This document shows positions 10,742-23,667 of a DNA stretch of 64,000 nucleotides, piece after piece. The position numbers and the translations under genes were made by a program. The DNA comes from Corythucha ciliata (taxonomy: Eukaryota > Arthropoda > Insecta > Hemiptera > Tingidae). The DNA lies in contig CM075937.1 in the NCBI GenBank assembly GCA_038030265.1, positions 16,368,001-16,432,000 on the forward strand, in the 5' to 3' direction. Below the pieces are notes generated by a model. The model did no database searches and was not told the origin of the DNA. It saw nothing but the letters and a program-made list of their open reading frames with translations. Within the stretch, counting starts at the first letter, position 1. Every line of letters begins with the position of its first letter.

Positions 10742-13700
10742 TTATGCACGAGCAACCTTGGGATCGCGAAACCACCCATAAAATGTTAAAAATATGCTTC
10801 CACACCTCGGCTAACTTCATCTTCAAGACTCTTCCTGCCGGATAGAGGGGGAAAAGAAGTATAAAAAGCAGCTCAAGTGAAAGCTCATTTTATAGCTCAA
10901 TTGCTTCATATCATTCACTTTGTCGAAAAATTGTAGCTATAAACAGTTACGCCCGGAAATACCGAAAAATAAAATCCAAATGCTTCGTTTTTCGTAGTCT
11001 ACGCAACTTTCCTCAAAATTTTCCCTCAGCTACCCCACATTTTGAGCATAGATTACTAAAGTAGACACCTTGACGAGTAATCACAATGTCTGGCGACCTT
11101 TTTAAACGCAGTCAACCGGAAGGAGCGGCGTTTGAAAAATGCATACCATTTTTTTATGTTTGAAAGGGGACAGACGGTACAGTTCAAGGGTGATACCGAT
11201 GATATTGCGTGAAATGTAACGTCTCAACATGAAGAAAACATCAGCCGAGGCCAAAATCGAATGCAATCTTTTCCCCCTCTAGTCCCACCTGTTTTCATAC
11301 TTTTGTCATGCAACAGTTTTTCCCCCAAATTCCACGGAGCATATATCGGTAACCGCTACGCAAATGAAAAAAATGAATAGAGGCGAATTTATCGGAAATT
11401 ATGCGAACGTTATTTTTGCATTTCGGCGTCTAGGACGCTAACGCTAGTAGTTTCCTAGATATTGGTGAAAACCCGAAAATGGTCGCACATTTCGCCTTCT
11501 CCAGAGTCACGCTCTACTCGAAAACTCGGGGACTTTTGGTGAGGTGACCCCTGGACAACCTCCGAACACATTCCCGAAGAAAAAAATGCTTTATGAATTA
11601 TTGCAGTCTAGACCCCCTTATTTTACATTCCTTGACTGGACTACTATTACAATATGAAAGAGCCAAATCCGAGAAATCGGGGGTTTGCTGAAACGAAACA
11701 CGCAGTTTTTGATGCGGCCAATTCATACAAATCGGGCTTCATGATAGCTAAACTGATGACATTGATGGGTGGTGTGACAGCCGCGGCATCTGTGGGAATA
11801 ATGTCCCATTTTGTGAGGTCCTTTACCATGATAAGGATTTGAATCAGTTGTTCGTGTTGAAGATTCTACCTGCAGATTGCAGTTCACGTTGAGGTCACTT
11901 AAAAAAGTGGGTCGTGCTGTAGGGAGAGGGGGATAAGAGCTCAAACGGATGTTATAATTTTACTATGCCAGCAATAATATTTGTGCCATTTTCCACAGTG
12001 TGTACGACTGTACGTTCCTACACCGTCAGTGTCATTAATTTTACTCCTCTTCGGCCCCACGGTTTTATTTCTACCGCAGGTACAGATGATTGAACTATTC
12101 AATTACATATTACGAGAGAGCAGATGGGGACAGGACTTTTTTCATTCGATTTTCGTTTTAAATTGTAGAACTTAATCTTCTGCGAGAAAGTAAAAGTAAT
12201 AAAAATAATTCTGCATCGGAGAGACAGTTGTCGTTGCTGGTAAACGGTAATGACTCCACCGCTCAGTGATCAGTAAAAAGTCACAACCTAGGACCAAAAA
12301 TGATAGGGTCTCTTGCTCATAAGAACGCTACTTTGAGGTGAACTCACAACAGATGGGAACAGAAGGGGAACAGTGAGCAGAAATCATGGGTATCTTCTGT
12401 AAGTATTGTAATAAGGGCTAAAGTTTTATGACTTCTTCCACTTTGATAGGCCATGGCGTAGTGTGGACCTATAATAAGCTCCTAAAAATATACCACTTGA
12501 AATTAGTTCATTACCTTCATAACTTCCATTTTTAGTCCCTCCATTCTCTACAAAAAATGCGCACATAAATAATACTCCCAAAGTCATCCAACAAGGCACA
12601 GAGCGCAAACATCTCGACTTAATTTGAATATTACAAAACTCGGGACTATACACTTGCGAAACTACAGTAAAAACGCGATGCTCTTGAAAATAGTAAACCG
12701 TAAAGCTAAACTACGATTTTTTGTTCTTCTTGACTCCACTCACCCGTGTCTACAAAGAGAAAAAATAGGCAACACACCCCATTTCTTTTTCCCCACCAGA
12801 GGTTCCTCTACGGAAAAAAACGCACGTAAGCCGCTATCCGCTTTCTGCTTCGAAGAATCATGGCGAGATCACGCCATTCTTTTACTATTAAACGTGGAAA
12901 ATATTGGCAGTGAGGCCTTTTTCCTTACCTGACATGACTACGATCAATTTTAATCGTTTTACGCCTTCAAAATAAGCTGGATAAGACGCGTCATTTAATG
13001 ACCCAGAAACTCGTGGATTAAAGTCTTCGAACATTATTTTTATTTTAAGGTTTTTAAGAATTAAGGTTTTCTAGAAACTTATTACACCTGAAAAAGTGCC
13101 CCTCGGCTTTTGCCGTTGGGATCACTTTAACCGGTTTTAAAGTGTTTCCGTTTCTCAGAGCAATTTTCGTCTCAACCCTTAGTGCTTCCCGTTCTTTTAG
13201 CTACTCATTTTTTTTCCCCCTTTACTTGCGATGTTAAGGGTGAGATGAATTTGTTTGTGCGGGATGGCGGGGTATCCATCAGTTAATCCGAAGAAGAAGA
13301 AGTAGAAGAAAACAAAGGCTAGACATTATTTTTTGTTACACGAATTTGGAAGTTCGGCAATAACCCTCGCAGCTCTTCACGTCATGCGGGTGTTAATATG
13401 TCCGCTCCCCTTCATCAGAAACAGCAGGCGTGTAAGACAGCCGTTATGAGGGCTTCTAATACCACTTTCTTTCCGTGTTTTTCTCGCGTGTAATGTTCAC
13501 TGATTCCCAGAAAAGTTATTGTTTCGCCTAAAAGGATGCTACAGAACATCATTAAGACTGGTTGAAAATCAGGATGGAAGAAGAGGGTTCCCGAAAGATA
13601 AAGTTTACACGTTGTAAACAATTGAGGAGGTAAAACAGAATTACAAGACAATACAAACACTGATAACGGCTATTATTGCTCTTATTTGCCGAGCATTCAT

Positions 13701-14330
13701 AGTCAATTACCTAGACGGGAGGGAACATGATGAAGAAGGGACGGGCTTATTAAATCAGGCTCTACCAGAGTCCGGAATTTCATTTAACCCTTCGGAATCT
13801 GCCATGTTGACTCTGTTTCAACATTCTGCTTTGCTATGAAACCGAGCCAAATCTTCGTATTTATTACGGCGAATGAGTGGAAATTCATACTACCATTATT
13901 ATTGCTCTTTTTCCCTTCTTGCTCTGTTCATTTCAAACCCGAGCTCTCCCACATTAGGAAACTTTTTCTACGTCTAAATATCACACTATTCAGTCCACAA
14001 ACAAGAGCCCCTAACTCCTCGCTTCGTGTTCTCTTCGCCACCGACAAAAGAAAAAACTCACGCTTTTCATTTCTTCCTCCCTCCCATCTATCCAACTTCT
14101 GTTGCCTTCTCTCTTCCTCTTTACAATACTCAACTCTTTTGTTTGTTTTTGCCAAAGCGGCACGATTTTTAAAGCAAATAAAATTAAGGCACTCCCTCCT
14201 ATTGCATCAATCTTGTATTTTATTTGATGAAAACGATGAGAACCATCTCTTTTTCCCAAAGCTTCATTGACTGTTAAGTGACCACCGACCTTATTCAATA
14301 GCATGAGCGCTCGCTATGACAAAGTGCTGA
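10742..14330. other. No gene recognised
   Basis: AT-rich DNA without convincing coding segments on either strand. The open frame at 13836-14270 is pyrimidine-rich low-complexity sequence. Short RepB/RepC-like phrases occur at about 11640-11790. No TIR or LTR ends were recognised. Confidence 0.4.
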
Positions 14331-15178
14331 TTCGCAGCTATAAAATGAAGAAAAAGCGCTCATTTACTGCCAAACTTTGTGGCTGAAATAAAGTAACTAA
14401 TTCATGTCTAATTCGTACCTAATAATCGATAATTGAGTGAGAAAAAGCACTCACTCACAGCTAAAATTGAAAAAGCCGCAAATTCGCGAGAAAAAAAAAT
14501 TGGGGAAAATAGCTAATTCGCGGCCAAAATCTTATCGGCGAATTCACGCTCGTGCCTTTGAGAATCCAAGAACTAGCGTTTTCTCCATTTTGAAAGCGAT
14601 TTAGCGTTTTTTTCATACTTCAGCGCGCTTCTTATCAATTTCATGGGTGAATTAGCAATTAATCATCATTTTAGCCGTGAATTCACGACTTCCCTCCATT
14701 TTTGCTGTGAATTCATGTTTTTTCTGACTTTAGCCGCTATTGAGCTATTCGCCTAATTTTATCCGTGAATTATCGACTCGTCTTTATTTCAGCCGTGGAT
14801 TAGTGATTTTTAACTTCATGATTTTTCATGAAGATTTCGCTTCATCGCTCACGATGAAGCGAATTATAACGTTTTCGTAATTTCATCGGTGAATTGGCGT
14901 CTCCAAAATTTTAGGCCTGAAGTGCTGCTTTTTCTCCACTTTGTCCAAGAATTTAGCCATTTTCCTCAATTTTAGCCGCGAAGTATCGTTTCACCTTTTG
15001 ACGTGAATTTGCTATTTTTGTCTACATTTTAGCACCAAATCTGCGCAATTTTGGTTCTGGAAGTTTCATTCTAGAAACCTCAAATCAGCACTTTTTCACA
15101 ATTTCGACCACGAATATTAGCACTTTCCAACGTACTTGCCCCAAGAACCGCAAATTAATGTGTTTTCTCAGTCTCAGC
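14330..15178. repeat. RepA blocks with an orientation switch
   Basis: From about 14330 to 14545 units run in plus orientation (for example TAGCTAATTCGCGGCCAAAA). From about 14560 to 15178 they run in minus orientation (for example TTTTAGCCGTGAATTCACGA). The two halves face each other. Confidence 0.7.
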
Positions 15179-15179
15179 T

Positions 15180-15285
15180 GTGTGACTTGTCAAAGGCATT
15201 TGATACGCTGTCGCACGATATTCTGCTGGATAAACTTGAGTCGTGGAGTGAGCCTTGAGTTAATGCGCTCCTACTTAACAGCAGT
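15180..15285 (+). pseudogene. LINE reverse transcriptase scrap (palm motif A)
   Basis: The plus strand encodes CDLSKAFDTLSHDILLDKLE, a standard palm motif A segment of CR1/L2/Jockey-like RTs, including the catalytic Asp in AFDT. A frame break follows, then GVSLELMRSYLT in another frame. Only about 35 codons survive between a RepA block and a GC-rich element end. Confidence 0.75.
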
Positions 15286-15842
15286 AGCTTACCGAGGTAG
15301 GGGCGAAGGGGGGCGGACCGCCCCGGGCCCCCTATCAGACGGGACCCCAGAAAAGTCTATACGGAACAATGACGATTATTAGGTTCAATATTCATGGATG
15401 TAAGTAAGTGAAAGTGAAATGTTGGACCGCGATTTGGCTCCTTTCTATGAATTTCAGTCTCTCCTAACGTTGCAGTAAGTGATTTCAGCAAAGAGTGTGG
15501 GCTGAATACTCGATCGAGCCTTCGAGAGCGCTTCTGGTGGCTCAAATTTTAGAAAATTCGCGCCGGAGAAAATGTGCTGATCGTCAATGAGAGAGTTGCT
15601 GACGCAGCAAAAAAATTGGAAAAAACGTTGATATTCGTGGCTAAAACTGCGAGAAAGCGCTGATTCGTGGTCTAAAATGTAAAAAATCACTATAATTAGT
15701 GCGGCCAAAATTGAAAAAACTCCAACTGTCAGCTCAAATGGGGAACTTGCACATTTTTAAAGCACTGGAGTTTATTGAAGAGGGCTCTTCCACAATGCTA
15801 TTGCTCACAACATTAAAATCAATCAAGGATTTTTTCAGAGCG
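15283..15842 (+). repeat. Dispersed repeat D2, copy 1
   Basis: Begins CAGTAGCTTACCGAGGTAGG with a GC-rich stretch (GGCGGACCGCCCCGGGCCCC). It shares long stretches with 43848-44606: AATTTCAGTCT, AGCAAAGAGTGTGGGCTGAA, GGTGGCTCAAATT, ATGGGGAACTTGCACATTTT and GAGGGCTCTTCCACAA, in the same order and orientation. Likely a non-autonomous transposon family. No TSD was fixed. Confidence 0.6.
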
Positions 15843-16725
15843 CCTTCTGAAGACAACTTTGTGCCTAAAATTGAGAAAAACGGCAAATTCAGGGGCCTAC
15901 CAAGAAATCCTTCCGAAAGGGGCGATTCCGGCAGTCCACAGCCTACTAAGGGCCTGCTGGAATTTCGCAAAAACTTGGCTAAAAACGGCCTCTCGGAGGG
16001 GCAGAACCACCGATCTGGGCTATAATTCATGGCTAAATGTTAAAAAACACCGCTGATTCACGGCTAGAACTAAGAAGAAGCGCTAATATGTAGCTAAAAG
16101 TAAAACAAAATTGCTAATGCGGTGCTAAAATGTACAAAAATGCTAATTTGCGGCTTTAAAAAAATCAAAATCAGGAGAAAGGTTTATTTTCTCAGCCTGA
16201 ATTGTTAAAAAAAAGAAAAGCTAAGCCAATTTGCAGCTAAAAGTGCGGAAAACACCAATTCATAGTTAAAAATTGAGAAAATTTGCTAATTCACGGATTA
16301 GAAACGCTACTACGCTGCTAAAATTAAGAATAAGGGCTAATCCACAAGAAAAATGGAGGAAAATCACTAATTCGCGGCCAAAATTGTGCTTCCAAACTGC
16401 ATCCAACATTGAAAATACGTCCATTTGCGGCTTCTGAAGGCAATTTTGAGGCTAAAATTGAGAAAAAGCGCCAATTTATGGCTATAATACGTAAAAAAAA
16501 ATCGCTGATTTACGACTGAGGAAAATCGCTAATTCATAGCGCATGGTTAACAAAAAAATGCGATTCGTGGCAAAAAGGACAAAACCTGCTATTTTGAGGC
16601 TAATATTGAAGAAAATACGTAAGAAAAATCTAATTTTCACATCAAACCGAGAAGAGTGCTAATTCTCTTACAAAATATAGAGAAAATTGCTAATTTGCTA
16701 CTGAAGTGGAGAAAAATCAGCTTGG
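15843..16725 (+). repeat. RepA block (plus orientation)
   Basis: Many units such as CTAATTCGCGGCCAAAATTG and a GCGGCTTCTGAAGGCAATTT variant at about 16430. Degenerate, spacing about 30-40 bp. Confidence 0.75.
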
Positions 16726-16800
16726 GGGGAGGGGGGCTCTTGGAAATTGCCGCCCCGGGCCCCAATAGGTGCAGGTCCGCCAGTACCAACTCAAAAGTCA
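16726..16800. repeat. GC-rich element-end-like segment
   Basis: Contains GCCGCCCCGGGCCCCAATAG and ends GTCCGCCAGTACC. On the minus strand this reads ACTGGCGGACCTGCACC, a typical hAT-type terminus look. It partly mirrors the GC-rich start at 15283 and may be the opposite end of a related insertion. Confidence 0.35.
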
Positions 16801-19800
16801 AAACTCAAGCTCAACTGCCACTTATTGCCTGGCAAAAAACGTATTCACGCTAATATCCGGGTCCGTGGACCTAACGATTTTTTTAATTTTTATTTTTAAG
16901 TTACGCCTACTTTTGTCGAACGATTTTATAACAAATCGAGAGTATATGAGACTTTCACTACGTTTAATTAATTTCCGTAGCTAAATAAAGCGATGCAGAA
17001 AAAATAATTGCGAATTGAGAGAGAGAGTGATAGTGAGTGATTGAGTCAGTGAAGGACTTTTGCCCTGATGAGTGGAACGGGTTAAGGAAATGCGGCGAGT
17101 GGAACTGTAAAGCTTGGGAGTCTGGTTAATGGATTGGAGGGGTGGAAGTGGTATAACTTCATTAAACAGTAATTAAATTCCTTCTTTTACGACCTTTTTG
17201 GTAAACCTATATAAAACCAAACCGATCCGATACAGAGTAACGTGGAAAATAGTGCAGCCTCATCACTGGTGTGTGAATAAGGGAGCGGAGAAATCCTTGA
17301 GCTCTTTGGGGCCCCTCCTGCACCCCACCATCACAGGCTTCGAAAAAAAATAAATGTCTTACTTCAACCTTCAACTTAATCCCCCGACTGTTTTTCCAAA
17401 ACAACAATAATTGGGAGTGTTCCAGTTTTGTTGTTTTTGTTCCATCGGACCACGATCTGATAACAAATAATTTATTTTTCCCATTTTGATTTTTCCTTGT
17501 ACTTGGAATGATATCTGTTTGATTATATTGTACACAACGAGAAAACTCCTATGGAATTACAATTTTTAATTAATTGAAAATGAACGTAAAATAGCGAGGA
17601 TTTCGTTATAATAGAGAGATTTTGCAAACAGCTCCGGTAACGCTCACCTTAACGCTATTCACATTTCTACCAATGATTAATGTTTACTACCCTAGCAACG
17701 CGTACACGAAAATTATCTTTAGCGTTTACGGGACTGGTTGCAATCTCTCTATTAACTCGAGACTTCAAATTTCCTGGTATATTCCACCCACGTTCCTACC
17801 CCCCCCCTCCCACCCAGCGGTATACCTTACCATAACAACTTTTGTTCAATCTTCACCGGGCAAACAAAATCAAGTCTGTTTTAAACGTTGAATGCGCTGT
17901 AAATTGGCTAGTCCCAGAGTCTGGTCAAGTCCCTACAGCCTGTAAAGGTTGAATTTGTCTTTATTCCCTCAAATCGTGAAAAGGACTAAAGGAGTGAGGT
18001 ATATTGAAACGTTCTGCTCCCTTCAAACATTCCTTTGAGAATCTTTCGGTGAGTCTGTACCTACAGTAATGAACCAATATTTCAACTGCATAATATTAAT
18101 TAAAATTAAATTATTCAAGCATCAACGATGCATGAATATACACATTCGAGTGAGCAATATAAACCCAACAGATGGTGCATTACTCGTCTGTAGTTGTTTC
18201 GCAGGCTCTTCTCCAACTTTGGCAGTTCTCTATTCTATTCTCTGACACATATTCTGCCTGTAAAATAAACTGTGCCCAGTATTTTATGTTTGTAATTTTA
18301 ATGTTTTAATTTAGTTTGACGTTTTTAAATCCCATTTCAATTATTTGAATCCACGGGAGTAATCGCCTAATCCTTTGGAAAATGTTCGCTGCACTTGTCA
18401 AGAAATTTTATTCAATTTATTTTCACCCGGCAGATCGATTTAACCCACCAAGTTCCCCGAAGTGTATAGGAATTGAAGTTTACGGCAACATCTTGTTTTT
18501 TAAATTGAACTTCCATGAAAATGTCACATCTAATGACGTCCATTGATAACTCGTGTCAAAATTTACGGACAACTGAGTAAGTAGGTGGGGCGAGGGTTGT
18601 CCTTAATGTTCTAAGAAAAAACAAAAAAGAAACCCACGAGTAAGGTCAAAGATAAACACCAAATTATCATAAAGAGCAAATTTTTTTTCCTGAAGCTGGG
18701 TGGTGGTGGAGTGGGGGAGAGTTATGGTAAAATATGCCCCGAAAAAGAGTTGAAACAGATTTCAAGAGGTGCCCACGTTTGTCCCTATGTGGGAATATTT
18801 ATGGACGGTGAGAAGAAAAATGGAAAAAAAAAAAAAAAGTATCTTTCATGTGCATAGAGAGACGACTAAACTTATAGCTCGATGACGATGACAGTCCAGT
18901 CCGATTACCTAACGGACGCTGTTTGAGACAGAGAAAAATCTCACTTTTTAAGTAACGAGGATTGAAGTTTAGCATCTATCAAAACAGTGAGAATAACAAA
19001 ACTTTCGAGAAAAAAAAACAAGCGAATGAAGATTGATGAATGTCTCGACGGCGTAAAAAAAGTTGCAATTTATAGCAATTATTCTTTAAAAAAAAGAAGA
19101 GATTTGCCAGAAATCCTCTTGTAAATCTAATTAATTTTCTAATTTATTTTTGCTCATTTTATTGAAAAGACCTAACGTTTGACGTAAGCTAATTTACAGA
19201 GGAACTGAACTGCGGGTTTAATAATAATGACAAGTACCTGACAAGAATGCCGGGAAGACGGCAATAATTTCTACTGACAGCAGCATCTTCTTTTCCGTTC
19301 TCTTAAAAGCACCTTCTCAAAATAATTAAAAAAAAAAACGTTGAAAACATAAAGTAAAAAAAAGCCTTCCTTCAGGCGCACACAACTAGCTTTTTATTTC
19401 GGCTGAAACGAGGGGGAGGAATAGATTTTTTTGTGTTTTCTTTCTTTCTTTTTAAGAGACGCCGTTTGAGCTTTGTTGTTCGCGGTTTGACGGGTGAGAC
19501 ACGACTTGGCAATTTCATCTCTAGCCGCCGCCGTCGCCTCCCCCCCCCCGGCCTGCCACCCAAACCCACGGGGGGGGGGGGGGTTGAACAAGGTGAGGAG
19601 GAAGAAGAGGCTGAATATTAGACACAAATTGCTTGAAAGAGAGGAGTGATTCCTGGGGAATGTCAACGGAAATTATTGAGATTTCCACCTGAGGGTCTCT
19701 ATCTATACCTGGGCGACGAAGACGAAAAGACTCATAGTGGTGGTCGTTGGTGTAGGGGAGGGGGTGATATTGACGCGTGTGGGCGAGAGGGGAGTGGGCG

Positions 19801-20130
19801 TATTTCAACCTTGATATTTTATTCAGTTTGTATTTATTATAGTCAAGTATCCTCTTTCAAGCAGCCTGCTCTATATTCCGGTTAATAATTGATTTTTTGG
19901 ACAACATTAATGTAAATAGAAATATTGCATCATACCCCGAATTCTACTTGAAGCTCCTGTAAAGCTGCGGTTATATGATGTGATAAGGGATAAGAGGCAT
20001 CCTTGTATCGCATCACACAATTTTAAATAAAATCAAATAGACATCACATGTTTCTTCTCGCTCCAATGCCATTTTCTTCCTACCACCCACGTTGAACCTA
20101 CAGTTTCTTTTTCCAAATTTTCTAGTGGTA
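16801..20130. other. No gene recognised; upstream region of gene A
   Basis: AT-rich, apparently unique sequence with A/T runs, a purine-rich tract around 18600-18840 and C/G runs at 19542-19581. No splice-consistent coding chain was found. The promoter of gene A must lie in its 3' part, but no clear core element is visible. Confidence 0.4.
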
Positions 20131-21162
20131 ATGGCTTCCGACAACTCACGACACATCGACTTGATTAACGATGTATTCACATCGGTGTACAGAAAAGACT
20201 ACATTTTCTTCCGAAACTACGATAGAGCACAAAAGGGGTAAGTGCACCCCATTACCTCTCTAACAGAGAATCCATCTCTTTCAGCGTCAGTTTTTAAACT
20301 CAAACCACCCCGATCACCATTTTTTGTTTGTTTGTTCAGAGATTGGCAGGTGGACGCATTCAAGATGACGAACGAGCAATTTGAAAAATATCTCAAAGTT
20401 GAACTCAAGGCGAGTTACAAAACCGTAAAAAAAAATTTAAAGCGTCTTTACCGCCCTATCACCCCATTTTCTTCAGCCAGATTTCGCCAGACTCGCGGTT
20501 TACGAAGAGAGAGACAAAGAACTAAATTTCAAACGGCTTAACACAATTTACAGAAAGGATTACACGGGAGCAAAAGGTTTCCAAAAAGGACGACTTTGTT
20601 CAACATTTTAGGCTCAGCAGATTTATAAAAACAACGTTGTCATACTAGCGCTTTGTTAAAATAATAGCGTACGGACAACTCATAAGGCATAACCCTGAGG
20701 AATTCTCCCCTGACAAGGACTCGCTTCTAATACAGGGCTCGAAATTGTTTGAGGACAATCCTATTAAGGTTTTACCTCCCGTTCCATCGTCAAGAAGAAG
20801 TAACCCCATTTTATTTATTTATTTTTTTTTTTTTTCGCAATCAATTTATTGATGTTTCGTGGAAAAAGTTAACGGTTACTCCCACGTTGACTGGTACAGA
20901 ACGCCGCTGTCCGAGTATCAGAACATTCACGATAGGCTTGGTTATAACAGGTTGAAACACGAAGCTAACGAAGGACGTTGGCGAATGGGTCCTAGGTACG
21001 TACATGCATCATCCTTAGAGGTTCCAAAGAGACGAATTTGAATAACAACCCCCCCCCCCCTCACACAAACCCGCCTTTCTTGTTAGATTCGATCACGCCG
21101 TTGAGCTGGAGAATGTCAAGAAAATTCTGTACAGACTCGACTCGACGAGAAATAGCGAATAG
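20131..21162 (+). CDS. Gene A: six-exon gene for a small unrecognised protein (208 aa)
   Basis: Proposed exons are 20131-20237, 20340-20424, 20477-20576, 20668-20799, 20869-20995 and 21087-21162 (stop TAG). All introns are short, GT-AG and phase-consistent, with pyrimidine-rich acceptors. The third donor is the least certain; 20597 is an equally phase-consistent alternative. ATG 20131 follows the context GTGGTAATGG. The protein is hydrophilic and rich in Tyr, Arg, Lys and Asp, with the related phrases VYRKDYIFF (near residue 20) and TIYRKDYTG, then SHVDWYRTPLSEYQNIHDRL. It has no signal peptide or membrane segment. The look recalls short axonemal microtubule inner proteins, but this is only an impression and I do not recognise the family. 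An AATAAA lies 184 bp downstream. Confidence 0.6.
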
Positions 21163-21345
21163 ATATAGCTGCGTGCTCTCGGAACATTTTGGGGCGCTTT
21201 ATATTCTTAAATATTCATGATAAGCGGCAAAGGTGGTGACTGATAAAAATCGAGCATTCGAAACCGTTGAAAAGTGTAAAAATTCGATGAATTAACACAA
21301 TCACGAGACAAACAACAGTGTAGTTGAAAAAACGAAAACAAGAGC

Positions 21346-21351
21346 AATAAA
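21346..21351 (+). terminator. Candidate poly(A) signal of gene A
   Basis: AATAAA in GAGCAATAAAAAAAT, 184 bp after the gene A stop codon. It is the first canonical hexamer downstream; AT-rich context lowers certainty. Confidence 0.4.
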
Positions 21352-21755
21352 AAAATAGTGGATGGTGGGAGGTGACTAGGCGAACACTATCTTGTTTTCT
21401 GGCCATCAACCAGAATTTTGGGCTAGGCGATCAGTTTCCGAGGAAGTATTGAAATATTTATGACGAAAATCAACCTTATCCTTATTCGTTGCGTAATAGT
21501 CTGATGCCTGAACAATATTATTGTTTGATGTAGAGTTAGAATTTATGCGGTAGATGGTCAAGGTTGCCAACCCAAGGGGACCAAAATACGCTAACGCTAA
21601 TGGGGGGAAATCGGTAAGCTTGATATAATACGTGAGTATCCCAGATATTGTGGAGAGGGCTCTTGTAAAAATTTCCACCCCCACCCCCCCAAAGTTCAAC
21701 CCCTTCAAGAAGCGTTAACCACGAAAAGCAGGACCAAGAAAATGCGTGAACCACA
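21352..21755. other. No gene recognised
   Basis: Short region between gene A and the gypsy remnant, containing a C-rich run at 21678-21692. No recognisable coding segment. Confidence 0.35.
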
Positions 21756-22160
21756 AAAAGCTCTCACCATAGAAAGTTATAACCACAAAACGATCAAACA
21801 TTTTCGACGCTTTGTAGAAGGTCAAAACTCAACAGTTTACACGGACCACAACCGCTTTCTTTTGCTTTCTCTCAGATCTCGAAAAAGCGTCACCTCGCCA
21901 CTTCCGTCACTTGGATTTTATTTCACAATTCACGACCGACATTCGTCACATCAGTGGTAAGGATAATGTGATAGCCAATTTCATGTCCAGACTCGAAACC
22001 ATTAACCTTTTCGATTTCGCCGAAGTTGCCAAAATTCAAGAAAACGACGACGAACTGAAAAATCTCAAATCCCCTGCAAACTATCTCAAACTCCGCCGAG
22101 AATTGATTCAAGGCCTCGCCACATACCTTTATTGCGATGAAAGAAATCGTGTTTTCATTA
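21756..22160 (+). pseudogene. Gypsy pol: RNase H and linker, frameshifted
   Basis: The first frame gives IKHFRRFVEGQNSTVYTDHN (the RNase H TDH segment). A second frame, from 21911, gives DFISQFTTDIRHISGKDNVI followed by a LSRLE-like end, the standard end of gypsy RNase H. The connection domain (KIQENDDELKNL and later) follows. The frames differ by one base near 21870-21911. Confidence 0.8.
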
Positions 22161-22281
22161 CTTCCCCTCTCCGCCATAAAGTTTTCCGTCTCTCCACAAC
22201 GCCGCACACCCCTCTCCGAAACGCACTTCACTACTCGTTCGCGAACGCTTCGTCTGGCCAGGTATCGAACGCGATTCCAAA

Positions 22282-22986
22282 TTGTGGAATAAAGCTTGCC
22301 TTCAGTGCCAAAGGTCCAAAGTCGGACGACATACAAATAGCCCTCCTGGAACGTTTCCCTCTGTCGACGCCCGTTTTCAGTGTGTCCATCTCGATATCGT
22401 CGGTCCTCTTCCCCAGTCTGAAAACATGCGCTACATTCTCACAATGATTGATCGCTTCTCTTCGTGGCCCGAAGCTATTCCCATTCGAGACATTTCGGCT
22501 GAAACTGTCGCCGACACCTTTCTCAGAGAGTGGATCTCACGCTACGGAGTCCCTCATCGAATGGTCACCGACCGAGGCCGACAATTCGGTTCACATTTGT
22601 TTCAACGACTTAACCAGCGCCTCGGGATACGCCATTTTAAAACTTCGGCGTATCACCCCCAATCAAACGGCAAAATCGAGCGTTGGCATCGTTCACTCAA
22701 AACAGCCCTTAGGTGTCAAGAATGTCCAGACTGGTTCTCGAAACTACCGACAGTACTTCTCGGCCTGCCAGCAGTTTCTAACGTTTCCGGATACTCAACT
22801 GCAGAGCTTCTCCTAGGTTGCCCTCTACTTTTCCCTGGCGATCTCTTCGATTCAACGGATTCATCGAACGCCAAACCTCACTCATACCTGCAATGTTTGA
22901 GGGATTTCTTTCACGAGGTCAGGCCAGCTAGCGAAAAATCGAATTCCACCCGTAACATTTTCGTACACCATGACTTAGGTGAGTGA
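22282..22986 (+). pseudogene. Gypsy integrase core
   Basis: Catalytic core of a Ty3/gypsy integrase, the DDE enzyme that inserts the cDNA. Visible features are CLQC of the zinc domain (its His half is in another frame just upstream), HLDIVGPLP (first Asp), [14 protein letters not shown] (second Asp) and [16 protein letters not shown] (Glu). The core is open for about 230 codons. It is then interrupted at 22983 by a LINE insertion within the codons for HHDLG. The last residues before the stop come from the insertion, not from the integrase. Confidence 0.85.
22972..22982 (+). repeat. Target-site duplication, left copy (nested LINE)
   Basis: GACTTAGGTGA, identical to 26650-26660 immediately after the poly(A). 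It defines the LINE insertion in the integrase gene. Confidence 0.9.
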
Positions 22987-23511
22987 TGATGGAAGAATTG
23001 AAATCAATGGGATACCAACCAATACGAATGAGCCCTGTAATTCACCCGGCCACTAAACTTCCCCTATCCATGTTCTTTCTAGATCTTCAACCATCAGAAA
23101 AGAACGCAGAAATCTATAAAGTAAACCGCCTTTATTACAGTGTGGTCATAATTGAGCCCCCAAAACCTCGCAAAAAACATTGTGCAATGCCTAAAATGTC
23201 AAGAATATGGGCACACTAAAAACTATTGCCATAAATCTCCCAAATGCGTCAAGTGTGACGAACCCCACGAAACCAAACAGTGTTCAAAACCAAATGGCAT
23301 ACCACCCGTTTGTGTCAACTGTAAAGGCTCGCATACGGCTAATTATCGAGGATGTCCTGTTGCCACCAGACTTCAAAAATTTAACAACAATAATCGTATT
23401 CCAGATATGGCTATTAAACCCATACCATCCCAGCCACAAGTCAATCCCGTATCACCCCACCCTCAAGTCAATGCCATAACGTACCCCCCCATTGATTCCG
23501 AAGCGTGTTGA
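22983..23511 (+). pseudogene. LINE Gag C-terminal part with zinc knuckles
   Basis: The first frame (22983 to about 23160) encodes the middle of Gag (MGYQPIRMSPVIHPATKLPL, then VNRLYYSVVIIEPPKPRK). After a one-base shift the second frame (about 23155-23511) gives CLKCQEYGHTKNYC, CVKCDEPHETKQC and CVNCKGSHTANYRGC, the usual trio of zinc knuckles. A Pro/Gln-rich tail follows. The N-terminal half of Gag is absent because of 5' truncation. Confidence 0.85.
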
Positions 23512-23667
23512 AGCTCATACCAGAACCTTTTCCCAAACGCTTTCTGATCGTTCACCACAATCAACCAATAAGTTAGATGAGCTCATATCTAGAATTGACA
23601 CATTGCTGTCAGTTATTCAACCAGTTCTACAAATGTTAGCCCAGATATTACCTACAATTATCAAACC

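Noticed and set aside
10383..10781. Plus-strand open frame of 132 codons
   Set aside because: It is antisense to the PIN-like fragment, whose minus-strand reading is clearly protein-like.
13836..14270. 144-codon open frame
   Set aside because: Pyrimidine-rich low-complexity sequence giving Ser/Leu/Phe-rich text; no protein-like pattern.
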